Assembly: GCA_019828595.1 (NCBI GenBank)
Contig: JAHQRK010000006.1
Location: forward strand, 2,418,001-2,482,000
Length of the DNA: 64,000 nt
Direction: 5' to 3'
Origin: Aphanomyces cochlioides
Lineage: Eukaryota; Oomycota; Saprolegniomycetes; Saprolegniales; Verrucalvaceae
Shown here: piece after piece, positions 22,867 to 33,935 of the stretch
Layout of the letters: every line of letters begins with the position of its first letter
Position numbering within the stretch: the first letter of the stretch is position 1
Notes under the pieces: generated by a model
The model's input: only the letters and a program-made list of their open reading frames with translations
The model's database searches: none
Told to the model about the DNA's origin: nothing
Translations under genes and position numbers: made by a program

Positions 22867-25800
22867 ATGCCCAAATCTTCGATAGGCCTTCGCCGATGTC
22901 GTTCCCTGTAGTTAAGTCTAATAAACACTCTGGTTTTGTGTTTAAGTTTGGCGACGGGAAAGATTTGCACAGCACACACATAGGTGTAGCAAAGCTCTGG
23001 TTTCAGTCTCCTCAAGGACTACGAGCATTCACATTCCTCAATGTAGCCTATGTGCCCGGTGCTAAAGCTAATATACTAAGCGAAAGTCGATTAAAACAGT
23101 GTGGATATTTCATCGTTGACAGCGCCTGTGGGACGTACAAGTATGTATTTGATAATTCACTACAGTTCATCGTTAGCTGTATCAACGGTACTTATTACGT
23201 TAGAAGTCATTCGATTAATGAGCGTCAGATTATTTGTCATGCAATGAAACATGCACCAACTCGCCAGACTGTAATAACAAACGTGAATCGAGCAAACGAG
23301 CTCTTTCGTGGGTGGCATGTGAGACTAGGCCATGTGAACAGAGAAACTGTAACTCGTATGTTGACGTCTGGAAAGATAAAAGGTCTCCCTCATCTGCATG
23401 TCGATAGTCTAAAAGATATAAAGAGGTTTTGTAAGACTTGTGACATAGCTAAGCACAAACGTATGTCCTAGAAGCGATGTGTTGGATCTAGACATCCTGA
23501 TCCTTTGGGATCTCTACACATGGACACATGTGGGCCACTTAAGCAAACAGGATTGTATGGCACAACTAGCTACATTCGCTACTACTGCTCCGTTGTAGAC
23601 GATGCATCGTCTTACCGATGGGCATCCTTGCACAAGACTAAGGACACAATGCCTAATACTATTAAAGCCTTTGTGAATCTGGTTCAAAGACAAACAGACA
23701 AGGTCATTCGCCGAGTGCGAACTGATGGAGGCACTGAGTTCAACAACAGGTCGCTTCTTAAATTCTACAATGAACTGGGTATTAAATATGAAAAGTCTAA
23801 TAGATATTCACCCGAGGAGAATGGGTCTGCTGAGAGAGACCACCAGTCAAAGTTTGCTAAAGTTAGATGCATGCTTTTAGATGCTAATATGAATGCAAAG
23901 TGGTGGCCCGAAGCATTGATGTATGCTACGTCTATCCAAAATCTCACACCTTCCAAGCGTCTGAGCGGCAAGACACCGTATGAATGTGTTCATGGTGTGC
24001 TTCCTGATTTAAGTCGCATTCATATGTGGGGATGTGTGTGTTACGCACACATACCGCAAGAGCTTCGATCAGACAAGAAGCTCTCATCTAGGTCTATGAA
24101 GTGTTGATTCCTAGGAATAGCAGAAGACTACAAAGGATATCGTCTATTAGATATTCATAATAACAAGTTTCTAATTGCACGTGATGTTACTTTTGATGGC
24201 GGGTTCCTTGGAGATGCTGTAAGCAAAGTTTTCCACCACCAGGAACCTCGCCTAACGCTCAGTGAAACCCAAGCAATTGACTCACTGCCCGGTGCAGGAG
24301 CCATGGGTTCGCATGTTGGTGATTGTGAGAGCAACGCTGCTCGTCGTGAGAGAAACGCTGCTCGTTGTGAGAGCACTCACGACAATGATAATGACATCTC
24401 ACACACCTCAAAAAGTACTTCTGTAGACGTACAGGATGAGAATCATTCAGACGTGGATGATCCCACTTCACCTTCCAGATCTAATCGTAAAAGAACAACC
24501 AATGGTGACATTCGTAACATGCAGTTAAAGAAAACACAAGTTACTAGAGTTAGTGGGAGTACTTCAATGAGGGTGAGTCAAAATGACTCTCCAACCTCAA
24601 CCCTTGACTCTCTACCCCAAACCCTTGAATCTCACACGAGATCGCTTCGACAAAATCGTCGTCTCCCTCGCCGTTTCGACAATTACGTCTGCAATAATGC
24701 GATCATTCGATCAGGCCATCCAAGAACCGAGTCTCTTGAATTGAATGAATTACTAAACTTATTACATTCTGGAGTTCGATCTATTGATCAACTGGCAGAG
24801 TATTCTGTAAATGTTGGTGATATGTCAACAATAACTCAGCCAAGTCCAAAAGTGGTTATACCTCGATCTCTAAAAGAGGCGCTTACTGGTCCAAACAGTG
24901 CACAATGGCGTCAAGCCATTGATGAGGAATATCAGTCGTTAATCGATAATAAAACGTGGAAGTTGACTGAGCTACCTCTTGGTAGTCTAGCCATTCCGTG
25001 CCACTGGTATTTACTGTAAAGTGCCACTCTAATGGGTCCATCGAGCGCTTCAAGGCTCGTATAGGGATGCCATCAAGAGTATGGTGTAGACTGTGATGAA
25101 GTCTATGCACCTGTTGCTCGATTTGAATCACTTAGACTGGTTCTAGCACTAGGTGTTATTCATGATTGTATTATTAAGCAAATGGATGTGCACACAGCCT
25201 TTCTAAACGGGTCCATTCCGAATGGTACCAAACTGTTCATGCGTTAGGCTCCAGGTTTTGCGCAGAGTCGTACTAAACATCTAGTCTATGAGCTTGTTAA
25301 AAGCATATATGGACTTAAGCAGGTTCCTAGAATTTGGTATCGACTCCTACATGAGTTTCTAACATCAGTTGGTTTTGAACGATGCAGCAAAGAATATTGC
25401 ATCTATGTTCAAAAAGTGGGAGAACACAAAGACGAATGGATTGTTGTGGTATATGTTGACGATCTAACAATTCTATCAAAGAACAACGAGTTGGTAGTCA
25501 ATCTTCAGTCTCAATTGAGTAGTCGATTCAAAATGAAAGACCTTGGAGACTTGAATTACATACTTAAAATAAGGGTTGAGAGAAATAGGTCGTTAAAAAT
25601 CTTGACATTATCCCAGGAGAAATACACTTCGACTTGCTCGAGAAGTATAACATGGTTAACTGCAAACCAGCTCAAACACCACAGCTAGTGAGAGTAGAAC
25701 TGTATCCTGAAACCTCTCTCTCTCCTGCTGAGATTGTCAATCAACCATATGACTATAGAGGGTTAGTTGGTCCACTACAATATTTAGTTAGAGGCACACG

Positions 25801-26213
25801 ACCAGACATAGCAAACGCTGTGCGATCTCTTAGTAAGTTCTTATCATGTTATAATAAACTATATTGGGAAGCAGCCCTGAGAGTACTAAGATACTTGAAT
25901 GGGACGTCCACATATGGACTTGTTATAGATGGAAACCAAGCCGGAGTTTCGTTAGAAGTCTATACGATGCGAGTTTCGCGACTCAACATAAAGAGCGTAA
26001 GTCAGTAACAGGTTATTTAATTATAATAGCCGGTGTCTGTATATCTTGGTGCAGCTCTATGCAAGCATGTGTGTCAGTCTCGACGACTGAGTCGGAATTG
26101 GTCGCTCTAAGCGAGGGCATTAAGGAAAGCAAATGGGTCTGTCACCTACTCAGTGAGATGGGATTCAAACCATCTGGACCAGTTGTTGTCTGGTGCGACA
26201 ACACTGCAGCGAT
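22867..26213 (+). pseudogene. copia Pol: integrase, reverse transcriptase, RNase H start
   Basis: Integrase zinc part (HVRLGHVNRETV, FCKTCDIAKHK), catalytic HMDTCGPL, RTDGGTEF and EENGSAER. A low-complexity linker follows, then RT with QMDVHTAFLNGSI and the YVDD box (VVVYVDDLTIL), and RNase H with TTESELVALSEGIKE and WCDNTAAI. In-frame stops at 23,469, 24,105 and about 25,244, and frameshifts near 25,005, 25,065, 25,630 and 25,960, show it is dead. RNase H breaks off at GCGAT, 26,209-26,213. Confidence 0.9.
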
Positions 26214-26344
26214 TTCTTCATTTTTGGAATCGATAAATATCCGGTTATTTGTCAAATAGCTACTAAAGTGCATTCAGTAATGCTAAAATACACGACAAAC
26301 ACGTCAAAACACACACGGCGATTCGAATTTTGAATCGAAAAGAC
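26214..26344. other. Left piece of an insertion in copia RNase H
   Basis: 131 bp of non-copia sequence between the truncated RNase H and the inverted 3' LTR start. It ends GAATCGAAAAGACAAT; a similar sequence (CCCGAAAAGACAAT) occurs at 28,394-28,407, just before the right half of the LTR. These repeats mark the inversion ends. Confidence 0.6.
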
Positions 26345-26438
26345 AATACATTATATGTTCGTTGCTGAAACCACGTAATAAAATAAGAATGAATCTCCAA
26401 TATCCGTACAAAGTCCGGATATTCTATCATTTCTGACA
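26345..26438 (-). repeat. Inverted start (U3) of the copia 3' LTR
   Basis: Reading from 26,438 leftward: TGTCAGAAATGATAGAATAT then CCGGACTTTGTACGG, as in the 5' LTR. It is preceded (26,439-26,455) by the purine-rich AAGTGGGAG tract expected of a polypurine tract. The rest of this LTR is on the + strand at 28,407. Confidence 0.88.
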
Positions 26439-26501
26439 CTCCCACTTGAAGAGTGAGGAGACTCCATTACCTAACCCCAATTCTGCTGTTTATTATGCTG
26501 T

Positions 26502-26726
26502 TTATCGTTGCGAAGGGGACAGATCTCGCACACCCATCGCATAACGCAAGAATTGGAATTGCTTCACCGGCAGTGCCTTAGTTAGGATATCTGCAAGCAT
26601 TTCCTCTGTCTTGCAGTATTTTACTTTGATTCTATCCTTTTCAACTAAGTCTCTTGCAAATAAATATCTAGTTTCGATATGGTTGCTGGCTTTGTGATTT
26701 CCAGGATTATGGACTATGTCTATTGC
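26502..26726 (-). pseudogene. copia RNase H C-terminus, inverted
   Basis: On the minus strand: DIVHNPGNHKASNHIETRYL, then VKYCKTEEMLADILTKALP and a stop at 26,502. This is the normal end of copia RNase H and continues the + strand part that stops at 26,213 (WCDNTAAI). GCAAT at 26,722-26,726 corresponds to GCGAT at 26,209-26,213, a possible imperfect 5-bp target duplication of the inserted DNA. Confidence 0.85.
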
Positions 26727-28406
26727 CCAGTATCGAGTCATCCTCCCGGCAGGCGCACCACTTGTCAAGAAGCAATATGACAAAGAATAAAAGATTGGGT
26801 AATTGGGATGGCGTTGACACCAATCCTGGCAGATAGGGTTGACAATTGATTTGGTAGATGAAAGCAAGAAGTCAATGTCCAGTAACACTACGTGAGGGAC
26901 GTAGAAAAAGGCAAACTGAAAGGGACCAAATAGTGTCGCAGGGGATACAGGGGGGTCTGAAAAGGCTGCACCATCAAATAGAGAGTAGACAATCCATGGT
27001 CCCTTGACAGCTCGGCAAAACAAAGATGGACTAGTGACTGGAAGCAGTCCTTGATGCAAGTGGATCACAGTATACAAACGCACGCCCACTCTTGACTCAG
27101 CAGGCAGAGGTTTGTTGATCAGCCGACGAGTGTGGCAGGGGGTACATGAGGGTCTGCAGGGTCTGCAGAGGATGCACCTCGGTAGGGTGAAATGCGACAA
27201 CATGCAATAGAGGCGCACGGCCGCTCAGCAAACAATCGTTAAAGACACAAATGGAACACCACAAGACACAAAAGCACACGCGACACAAGGGTCGCAGGGG
27301 GTACAGGTGTCGCAGCAGGGTCCGTAGGTGCTGCCATCGCACAAAGGGGTAAGCAGGGGTAGCAAGTATCGCAGGGGGTCCCGGAGGGCCTGCGGTAGTT
27401 GCAACAAACAAAGTCAGGCAAAGTCGCAGGCTGCAAAGGTCTGTGGGCTTCCGGAGGTGTCTTCACAGCAACGGAGGCGTAGTCAGCAAAGCAGACAACG
27501 ACAGGAAAGGGTATCAAAGGCAACCAGACACAAGGACTCAAATGGCGGAGAGTTCGCAGTTGGTCACGAGGAGGTTGCAACAGTAGATTTGTATGCACAC
27601 GACGGGACAACAAGGACTGTGCTCTTGTTGGGTCTGTGCGGCGGATCTGTTTCCCAAGATCTAGCTCCGAGGACTCGGCTGGAGCTGGTAAAGGGCGATG
27701 CTGATGTCGGGTGCTGCTTGGTTGTTCCAGTCGCAGCTACTGCTCGCTTCTTGGCTTGAGTTACTTCTCACTGATAGTGGAGCTCCAGAACCCTCACATG
27801 TAAGGCATTCACTGCAAAAAGGGAAGTGTATTAACATTGTTTTAAGCTAGCTAGGCATGAGATCCAGATCCTTTGCGGTGCAAAGACCCAGAGTTTGAAC
27901 TTTAGTGGACCTGGTCTGACTATGTGATTGTTGATTTGTGATCCCGTGCAAAGTGTGCTGACCAATCGCTGGCTTGGTACAACGTAAAATTCTCTGAGTC
28001 GCAAGATGACCTTTCGGCTTTGGACCACTTGGGCTGTCGACCGCTGGTGTCCTTTGCAAGCATCCATACCATTCGCCATGTCCAATCGGTCCACCATTCA
28101 TGTTTGATAGGCTTAGAATAGACGGTATAAAGTGGGCCGTTGGTAGTTTGAGTACAGGGGGTGCAGACAGTGCAGAAGGGTATGCACCCCCTGCCATAAC
28201 ATTGTTCATGCGAAGGACTGGATTGTCACTGAGCTTCAACGCCGAGCAGACAAAGACCAACAAACTTCTTGTCATAGTTCGTCGACAGTGCTGATGGCGA
28301 CAGCAAGTATCTTTTGCCGTACGTGACAGGACGGTCGTGTCCTTACGGCAGCCAGGAGGTCGAAGAGAATTGGGGATGAAATTCGAGTTTTTGCCCGAAA
28401 AGACAA
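26727..28406. mobile_element. Right piece of the insertion in RNase H, unidentified
   Basis: 1.68 kb of foreign sequence. 26,930-27,600 is a degenerate, pyrimidine-rich (minus strand) tract with many repeats of CCCCTGCGAC-like words. 27,847-28,413 (minus) is open for 188 codons without recognisable domain and runs 6 bp into the LTR, so it is probably not a real gene. No transposase is visible; a non-autonomous insertion is the simplest reading. Confidence 0.45.
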
Positions 28407-28690
28407 TATTCAAGTTATAATTTAAAGTGTATTTTATGAAGAGGAGTCCGACTCCTTCAAAGTAGCAATAGTAACAAGGTAATCAACCAATCATATTTAA
28501 TGTAAAATTTGTTACATTATCATATGTTGATGGTTGGTTATGCTTCACGGCGTGCATCAGCTATGATGTGAAGAGGAATGCTGACTACTCAATTTGCTTC
28601 CTCGGAACTGAGCTCCTTCTAGCTCTACGTATTGTGTATACCCTTCTATATCGCTTGCTTTCTGCGTGTGGGTGATTGTTATATTTGTTA
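28407..28690 (+). repeat. Remainder of the copia 3' LTR
   Basis: Matches 16,788-17,067 of the 5' LTR with a 4-bp duplication (GGTT near 28,536) and a few substitutions, ending TATATTTGTTA before the ACATT target duplication. Confidence 0.92.
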
Positions 28691-28868
28691 ACATTTTGCG
28701 AAAACTCTCTAATCTCTCTCATCAATCACTCTTGAGCCGTCAACGATTTTGTCAACGGCCCAACGTTTGATTGATGGAACAAAATATACCCAGTTTCGAC
28801 CAATAGAATCGATTTATTTAATTTTGCCATCAGTCAAGTGCTTTCATCAAGCATAATTGAGCACCACT
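28691..28868. other. Probable right end of the Harbinger copy split by copia
   Basis: 178 bp between the copia target duplication and the start of duplication copy B. Joining 16,691 to 28,696 gives continuous AT-rich sequence, so it should belong to whatever the copia entered. It contains a 22-bp palindrome around CCGTCAACGATTTTGTCAAC at 28,738. No gene is seen. Confidence 0.4.
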
Positions 28869-28892
28869 ATTGAAAACTTGATTGACAGCGAG
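28869..28892 (+). repeat. Duplication copy B, left fragment
   Basis: 24 bp identical to 11,637-11,660 of copy A. Copy A continues directly into TTCATTTGATGCTGCG, which in copy B is found at 38,858. Copy A is therefore the empty site for the 9,965-bp insertion at 28,893-38,857. Confidence 0.85.
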
Positions 28893-28909
28893 TTTGTTAA
28901 ATAAACTCG

Positions 28910-28937
28910 TGAAGACACGGAAAACAAAATCGGACTT
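28910..28937 (+). repeat. Solo terminal repeat, TGAAGACACGG type
   Basis: TGAAGACACGGAAAACAAAA followed by TCGGACTT. It is the inverse complement of 38,834-38,861 with two mismatches and resembles 33,474-33,500. It is preceded by the 21-bp inverted repeat at 28,889-28,909 (CGAGTTT / AAACTCG). Confidence 0.8.
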
Positions 28938-29187
28938 CCTCGCAAAATTAATTGCTAAGATAATGGGCTTTAAGGGCGTGTTCGGTGGATACCCGATTCT
29001 CAGTCCAATGATTTGACTTGACTCAACTTGACTTGATTCCAGACCTAACGTAAGGGGTAGTTCGCACTAAATTTTCGTCCATCACATTCCAAGAATCGTG
29101 TTCGCGTCGCATTCATTTGATGTATTTTGATTGGAGGAAAGTACATAAACTAGATAGTCCAATTGGTGAATGACTTGACATTTTCTG

Positions 29188-29928
29188 ATGGTTGCAACCA
29201 TGGAAACAGAACGCCAGGTGAAGATCAAAGGCACAATGCAAGCGAACAAGACAGCCAAAACTATGTGGAGTGATGACATGGTTGTCACTTTGCTCACCCT
29301 CCGTTGTGACGACTATTCTGCCTGCTTTGAGCTCAGCAAAAGCACAGCACAAATCTCTCGTCTCTGGAACAAGTTGACACTTGATCTCAACATTGAACAT
29401 GGCACAAACGTGCCCGTCTTGGCAGTTCGCAACAAATATCAAGCTCTAAAGAGGGAGTATAGTCAAATTCGGTTTAGTGAAGGTGCAACCGGTAACGAGG
29501 TCTCTGTTAGTTACCCTACTTACTGGAAATCTGCAGTCATGGCATTTGGAGATAAATTGGGCTTGGGCCATCACGAGTATTCCTTTACAGGAAACAGTGA
29601 TTCTGAACCAGATGACAACGATCAAGACGATGAGGAGAAGCAATCGTCCAAGCGAGGAGCCGAAATTGAAACGGAAGTGCAACGCCAAAGGGCCCAACGA
29701 AACAAAAAGATGGCCTTGGGTAACAGCTTCATTGCAATGGGAGAAATATTGTCACGTGGTCTAGTCGATGCAAGTCAAGCTGCCTATCAAAAGAATAACA
29801 TTGCCAACACCACCGACAATGATACCAACAAATTGAGCGCAGCAATTCAGAGCTTGCATGATAGCGTCGAAAAGAATACAGCTGTCCAGTCTGAGCTGCT
29901 GGCTTACCTCAAACGCAATAACTTGTGA
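29188..29928 (+). CDS. Myb/SANT-like (trihelix) DNA-binding protein of Harbinger B
   Basis: 246 residues, one exon. Residues about 20-115 form a trihelix-type domain (MWSDDMVVTLLTLR, ISRLWNKL, VLAVRNKYQALKREY, YPTYWKSAVMAF), the second protein of PIF/Harbinger elements, which helps import transposase and bind element ends. An acidic linker and a helical C-terminus (LHDSVEKNTAVQSELLAYLK) follow. The partner transposase here is truncated. Confidence 0.8.
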   Translation: MVATMETERQVKIKGTMQANKTAKTMWSDDMVVTLLTLRCDDYSACFELSKSTAQISRLWNKLTLDLNIEHGTNVPVLAVRNKYQALKREYSQIRFSEGATGNEVSVSYPTYWKSAVMAFGDKLGLGHHEYSFTGNSDSEPDDNDQDDEEKQSSKRGAEIETEVQRQRAQRNKKMALGNSFIAMGEILSRGLVDASQAAYQKNNIANTTDNDTNKLSAAIQSLHDSVEKNTAVQSELLAYLKRNNL

Positions 29929-30045
29929 TGTAGTTTACGATAGCATTGAGTTAAGATGACATTGAAATGTTGTATTTTGAAATTACAATCTATGTCTTTG
30001 ACTAAATATCATCAATATGCATTGTAGAGATAGGTTTTGATGGCT

Positions 30046-30471
30046 TCACGAATTGACTTTGCAGTTCGTTGTCAACCAAGAATTGCTCGTCAGGAAAAAC
30101 ACAAACCCGTCACAATGAGTTAGACAGTACATTGCGACCGCAACACGGTCTGTGACGTCGCAGGAGGAGTTACGATGTACTGGCCCATGGATAGACTCCC
30201 CACGTGAATTGATTCGTATTGCAATTTGAAAGAATACCTTCCGACTGCTTCGAAGATACCGCAAGAACCATCGTTCAGCAGTCTCATTGTTTCGCACTGT
30301 TGCCCAGGTTGACGTTCCTTCAACAACGATATCGTGGTTGCGTTCCGACGGGTTCATTCTTCCGTCCGAGCTCAACGCCAAAGCAAGGGACATTGCCGTC
30401 ACGCACACAACCATGGACTTGTCCATTGTCAAAGTGAGGAAATGCACGCCAGTCAATCGAGTTCTACCCAA
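30046..30471 (-). pseudogene. Harbinger B transposase, N-terminal remnant
   Basis: Contains RWFLRYLRSSRKVFFQIAIR and DVTDRVAVAMYCLTHCDGF, the N-terminal helical part of HARBI1-like transposases. It ends before any catalytic residue. The start codon is uncertain. Confidence 0.6.
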
Positions 30472-30660
30472 TCAAAGCGGAGCCATGCATCTATTACGAA
30501 GTTCGATATACACGAAGTACGTAGGGTATTCTCAGAATGTGGTGAAAACGAGCTCGATGATGTCGTTTTGGAAAAAATGTGTCAAGAATGCGGTGGAGTG
30601 CAATCCGATTGGCTGGTTTTGAAAATGCGATGAACAAAAAGTTAGTGCGAACTCGCCCTA

Positions 30661-31253
30661 AATCATCATGAGTGAGCATGGCATCGTGAGTGAGCACCAG
30701 TAGAAATTAAGGAGAAGAACCTCCATATTTCAATGTTTTTATTTATTCGGAAGCCGGATAAATGGCGCGCTTTCTGCAAACTACTATGAGGTCATTGAAT
30801 TGTAAAACAGTAGCGATAACGTAGGAATACATACCACGTGCTTGTATCTTGGTCTTCCTTGTCTGTCTTGCCGGTTCTTCATCTTGAATGCAGCAGACTG
30901 AAAACGAAAATCTGAACTGTTGCTTCTCTTATCCGCAAAACTTATATCTCTCAAATTTAATGTTTCCTTTGAATATTTATACCCTAAACCTTAAGATCTC
31001 ACCTTGATTATTATACATTATTCAAGATTAAATTGTGTGCTCACTCACGATTCCCAAAAAGTAAGCAAAATGAAACTTTGGACATCATTAAGGAGTCGTA
31101 ATGGAGACTAAAATCGCTTACTTTTTCTCTGTTCTTTGAATTCCAAATTCAATCTTTCGTTTGCGACTTGAACTAGAAAAAAAATCGCAAAACTTATTGA
31201 AATACTTGCGCTTGAACTTTTCGGTTCCAAACTTGTGCTCACTCATGATGATT
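30661..31253. mobile_element. MITE, perfect 18-bp inverted ends, TA duplication
   Basis: Left AATCATCATGAGTGAGCA and right its exact reverse complement TGCTCACTCATGATGATT, flanked by TA at 30,659-30,660 and 31,254-31,255. 593 bp, AT-rich, no coding. Internal GTGAGTGAGCAC copies (30,690, inverted at 31,035) repeat the terminal motif. Confidence 0.88.
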
Positions 31254-31437
31254 TACGTTAGCCTTAAAATATCATTGAATCTCTTTGCTTGAATCACCTG
31301 AAGTTTCACCAAACACAAAATTGACACAGTCGCACTTGCATTGTCACATCAAATTTACTGTCTATATTAATATTATCGTTGAGGTTATGTTCTTTTGGAG
31401 TCTCGAGCTGTTCGTGCATTTCCATTCATCTATCATG

Positions 31438-32227
31438 AGTGAGAAGACTGTTGTTGCGTGGAGCATGACCATGGAGTTGCAGCTGATCGCGGCTTTTCAG
31501 AAATACTCCATGATGCCGAAATATGTGGCTGCATGAGGTAACTTGCGCGAGTCCGGGTGGCAATGTATGCTTAATGAAATGCGAGAGCTTGGGATCGATA
31601 AGACGAGTCAGCTTGAATCCAAGTGGCGACGTATGAAGATCGACTTCTCTGATAACACCTCTCTCATGAATCTTTCGGGGTTCGGCGAAGACTTTTCAAG
31701 CGAGAAATGGGACGAATTGGATCAGTCTCGTGGATAGATCAAGTTCAGTCGATTCAAAGACAAGCCGTATCTCCATTATGAGGCTATGGCATCCATAATT
31801 GGCGATACGATGGCGACAGGGGAGCACATCCGTCCTGTGCCAGTGCCTTCGAATATGCCCACTCTCACAACTACGAATCCAACGGCTAACAACGACGAAG
31901 TGCTGGAAAAGTCTGAATCAAACTCCGAAAGCTATGGCCATGGTGATCTAAGTGCTGCCGAGCGGCGTGCCAGAGTGCTTCATCAGTTGAAGCAAAACAA
32001 GAAAAAAAACGTGATATGGCGCAAGATAAGGCGTCACAAAAACGACTCAAAATCATGGAGAAACTGACAAACAGCGTTGCAGATCTCGTTCAGCTGTATG
32101 CAATGAAGAATGGCTTGGAGACGCCATCGACGCATTTGCAAATAGAGAGCATTGATTCTGACCATGATTATAGTCTATTCGTTATCAATGTGATTATACA
32201 TCGTGTAAGCGTTCCACATATCCTCAG
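31438..32227 (+). pseudogene. Harbinger C Myb/SANT-like gene, decayed
   Basis: Starts MSEKTVVAWSMTMELQLIAA, with trihelix features (LESKWRRMKIDF, SSEKWDELDQ). A TGA near 31,534, a TAG near 31,735 and a frameshift in an A run near 32,006 break it; the C-terminal helix (RLKIMEKLTNSVADLVQLYA) follows in the next frame. Confidence 0.65.
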
Positions 32228-33459
32228 CAATTGATTGCCGCCATCTATTAGCGCTGACTTCACTTATATCTCGGAGGTCAAGCAACTCGCTCAAAAGCTT
32301 GCGGCTTTCGTCATTTGATTCATCTTCATCCACTTCATCGATGTCAATCCCGTCGAAGTATGATTTGTTTATAGCATTGCATGATAGAGCGTAGTTGTGG
32401 AGTGCACAGCATGCGTAAATGATTTTGTTGATAGTGTCCAATTCTGCTTCAATCGGCTTCAAAAGAATTGTCCACTTTCGCTTGAGGACACCGAAAGCCT
32501 GCTCAACAATAATTCGTGACTTATAGAGTGTCTGTAGTTGAAAATCTCTTCTGGTGTCTTTGGTCGTCGTTGCTCATGGTCTGACCACTCTCGAAGATGA
32601 TATCGTGTGGATCGAAATGGTGTAAAGACTCTCGGAGAAAGCGTGTAGCCAGCATCTCCCAAATAGAAGCAACCATGAGATATAGAGGACATAAATTTCA
32701 GGACAATGCGACAGTACAAAACCATCACTAGCACAGCCTTCAGCACCGGGATACACAGCTATGAACATTCCATTGTAATCAACAACACCAAGTACATTAG
32801 TCGACGTCTGTCCTTTTCTAGACATAGTTACATTTACAAAAAACATTAATGAGACCCACATACCGGTTGCGATATTGGTCAGCGAGCTCACGATTTACAA
32901 CAACCAGTGTGTGGGTGCCATCAATAGCACTAATACAACCAAAGAGCGATGGCTCTCTTTCGGCAAACGCCATCCGAGATATTTCAATACGATTCGGTTC
33001 ATGTGCAGACGTCCCGTAGAAGCCATTCATCACAAGCGATTTTATGATAGCGTCAACTCCAATATGTCGATAATGATGAATTTTGGAAAGACCATGATCG
33101 AGAAAGAATTGCTCCTGGGCACGAACACTTGAACCAGAGGCTAGCCAGTGGAGAGCAACGCAAATGACGTTCTTTGCGCAAATGCTTCTGGGCAGATACG
33201 TCTTACAAAGAGACGCGAGTTGATTGAGCTCTTGGACGCCAAGACGGAAGGTGTCGCGGATGATTCTCTCGCCTTGATCTGAGAGGAGTACGTACTGGAT
33301 GGCCAAGAACTCCATGTAAGACACCGATGGGCGAAGGAAACGTGGGAGAGGAAACGTCTTACTGGCTTCCTCGTCCTCGTAGAAGAGAACTAGTGTAGCA
33401 GCAGCCAGGGATGAAGCAAGGACAATGATGTCGTCGTCATCGTCCATTGTTTTTTGCAC
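32175..33459 (-). pseudogene. Harbinger C transposase, frameshifted
   Basis: Start at 33,459. ISAIDGTHTLVVVNRELAD (first Asp), a 49-bp GT-AG intron after YRNR, VLGVVDYNGMFIAVYPG, YLGDAGYTLSPRVFTPFRS (second Asp), RIIVEQAFGVLKRKW (Glu) and CCALHNYALSCN follow in order. Frameshifts near 32,690 and 32,540 separate these blocks. All three DDE residues survive as codons. Confidence 0.8.
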
Positions 33460-33787
33460 TACACAACTCTATATGAAGGCGCGGAAAACAAAAACGGACT
33501 AATTGACAATCAGACAGATTGGTGTTACGCATATAGCGCTATAGAGGACATCCATAGCTACATTTCGAGGCTACTTGCGGTCCAAGAAGTGCAATAATCG
33601 CCAAGAACCGACCTAGTGAAGTCGGCCATCGGCCGATTTTGAAAAAAAAGTTTTTTTGAGATTTTTATATTTTTCGATTCGTCTCATTGAGATCTATCAT
33701 TTGCACTAGTTTTAATCCTCTAAATCAATCTTAAACGTTGAGAAAAGACAATTTAAACTTTGAATTCAACATGTTTTAAACATGTTC

Positions 33788-33899
33788 TGTCAATTAGTCC
33801 GATTTTGTTTTCACATGGCAATAAGTCTGATTTTGTTTTCACGTGGCAATAAGTCTGATTTTGTTTTTGCATGTCAATAAGTCTGGTTTTGTTTTAGCC
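33788..33899. repeat. Four tandem 28-bp repeats
   Basis: Units begin at 33,788, 33,816, 33,844 and 33,872; consensus TGGCAATAAGTCTGATTTTG plus TTTTCACA. Each unit copies the inner part of the terminal repeat (inverted GGAAAACAAAATCAGACTTA). Such subterminal arrays often bind transposase. Confidence 0.88.
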
Positions 33900-33935
33900 G
33901 AAGTGTTCAACATGAACAAGCACAAGAGTTTCTTT

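Larger units (their letters stand above)
16692..28690 (+). mobile_element. Ty1/copia LTR retrotransposon with nested insertions
   Basis: Flanked by a 5-bp target duplication ACATT (16,687-16,691 and 28,691-28,695). 5' LTR 16,692-17,067. The gag, protease, integrase, RT and RNase H order is that of Ty1/copia. It is broken by a DUF7869-like transposon in gag (17,712-20,149), a CENP-B-type element in protease (20,969-22,857), and an insertion in RNase H combined with an inversion that splits the 3' LTR. Removing these leaves a core of about 5.8 kb. Multiple stops and frameshifts make it defective. Confidence 0.9.
29054..30658. mobile_element. PIF/Harbinger element B
   Basis: Inverted ends GGGGTAGTTCGCACTAA (left) and GGGCGAGTTCGCACTAAC (right, reverse complement), each next to TAA. 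It carries an intact Myb/SANT-like gene on + and only the beginning of a transposase on -, a non-autonomous copy. CTAACGTA is found just outside the left end and, beyond the MITE at 30,661-31,253, outside the right end, so the real termini may lie a few bases farther out. Confidence 0.8.

Noticed and set aside
24303..24460. Short GAGAGCAACGCTGCTCGT repeats, considered as a CRISPR-like array
   Set aside because: Only three imperfect tandem copies within the copia linker; low-complexity coding repeat.
27847..28413. 188-codon open frame on - strand
   Set aside because: Begins inside the copia LTR and lies in an insertion with repeats; no domain recognisable.
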